From: Tubiluchus corallicola
Taxonomy: Eukaryota > Priapulida > Priapulimorpha > Priapulimorphida > Tubiluchidae
Length of the DNA: 64,000 nt
Assembly (NCBI GenBank): GCA_030141605.1
Contig: JAQGDQ010000210.1
Span: forward strand, 1-64,000
Reading direction: 5' to 3'
Position 1 is the first letter of the stretch. Every line of letters begins with the position of its first letter. This document shows, in pieces, positions 63,922-64,000 of the stretch. A model generated the notes under the pieces. The model saw only the letters and a list, made by a program, of their open reading frames with translations, had not been told where the DNA came from and ran no database searches. A program made the translations under genes and the position numbers.

Positions 63922-64000
63922 GGCTATAGGAAAGCCACTAAAAGTGGTTAAAGCAAAGGAAATCCCTCCACTGACATAAAGCTTAAAAAATTCGTTTTGA

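Overview
The window looks like nuclear DNA of a non-vertebrate metazoan. It is AT-rich (my impression, not counted) and has GT-AG introns from a few hundred bases to about 8 kb. It has no operons, and only about 6% of it is coding. It carries many transposon remnants, microsatellites, 5S rRNA-derived repeats and short TTAGGG/CCCTAA-type tracts. I could not fix the phylum from sequence alone.

Three protein genes are supported by splice sites, reading phase and recognisable families. (1) A GULP1/CED-6 engulfment adaptor on the + strand, eleven exons from 9729 to 22759, with only its extreme N-terminus not found. (2) An RNF32 orthologue (RING-H2, IQ, RING-H2) on the - strand, six exons from 37106 down to 27643, including a 33-nt microexon. 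(3) A NIM1-type AMPK-related Ser/Thr kinase on the + strand, five exons from 44825 to 62016, ending in a CaaX-like tetrapeptide. All exon phases join without a frameshift: GULP1 is at least 382 aa, RNF32 392 aa and NIM1K 470 aa. GULP1 and RNF32 converge; RNF32 and NIM1K diverge across about 7.7 kb.

Layout. 1-9700: no firm gene; one weak candidate exon on the - strand, a PIF/Harbinger-type element with a decayed MADF ORF (2707-3423), and a 5S-derived block between two long (ACT)n arrays (5834-6736). 9729-22759: GULP1, with a TTAA-flanked foldback MITE, 5S-like and tRNA-like repeats and retroelement tails in its introns. 22760-27430: intergenic, with a mariner-like MITE and a nest of inverted-repeat elements. 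27431-37106: RNF32, whose introns hold a LINE remnant, a CA-repeat, a palindrome-rich 63-bp tandem repeat beside telomere-like DNA, and a duplicated exon end. 37110-44800: LINE fragments, a long inverted repeat, a hAT MITE and a candidate 5' exon. 44825-62016: NIM1K, with a GT-repeat beside its first splice donor, a foldback element beside exon 4, a 20-copy minisatellite with higher-order order, and a GAT/AAT array. 62017-64000: 3' flank with a hAT element bearing a perfect 8-bp target duplication.

The three genes have no known joint pathway; their adjacency looks incidental. I found no clear previously undescribed system. The best leads are the NIM1K CaaX end, the enlarged RNF32 RING2 loop and microexon, the Harbinger/MADF element, the 5S-derived SINE-like units and the palindromic tandem array.
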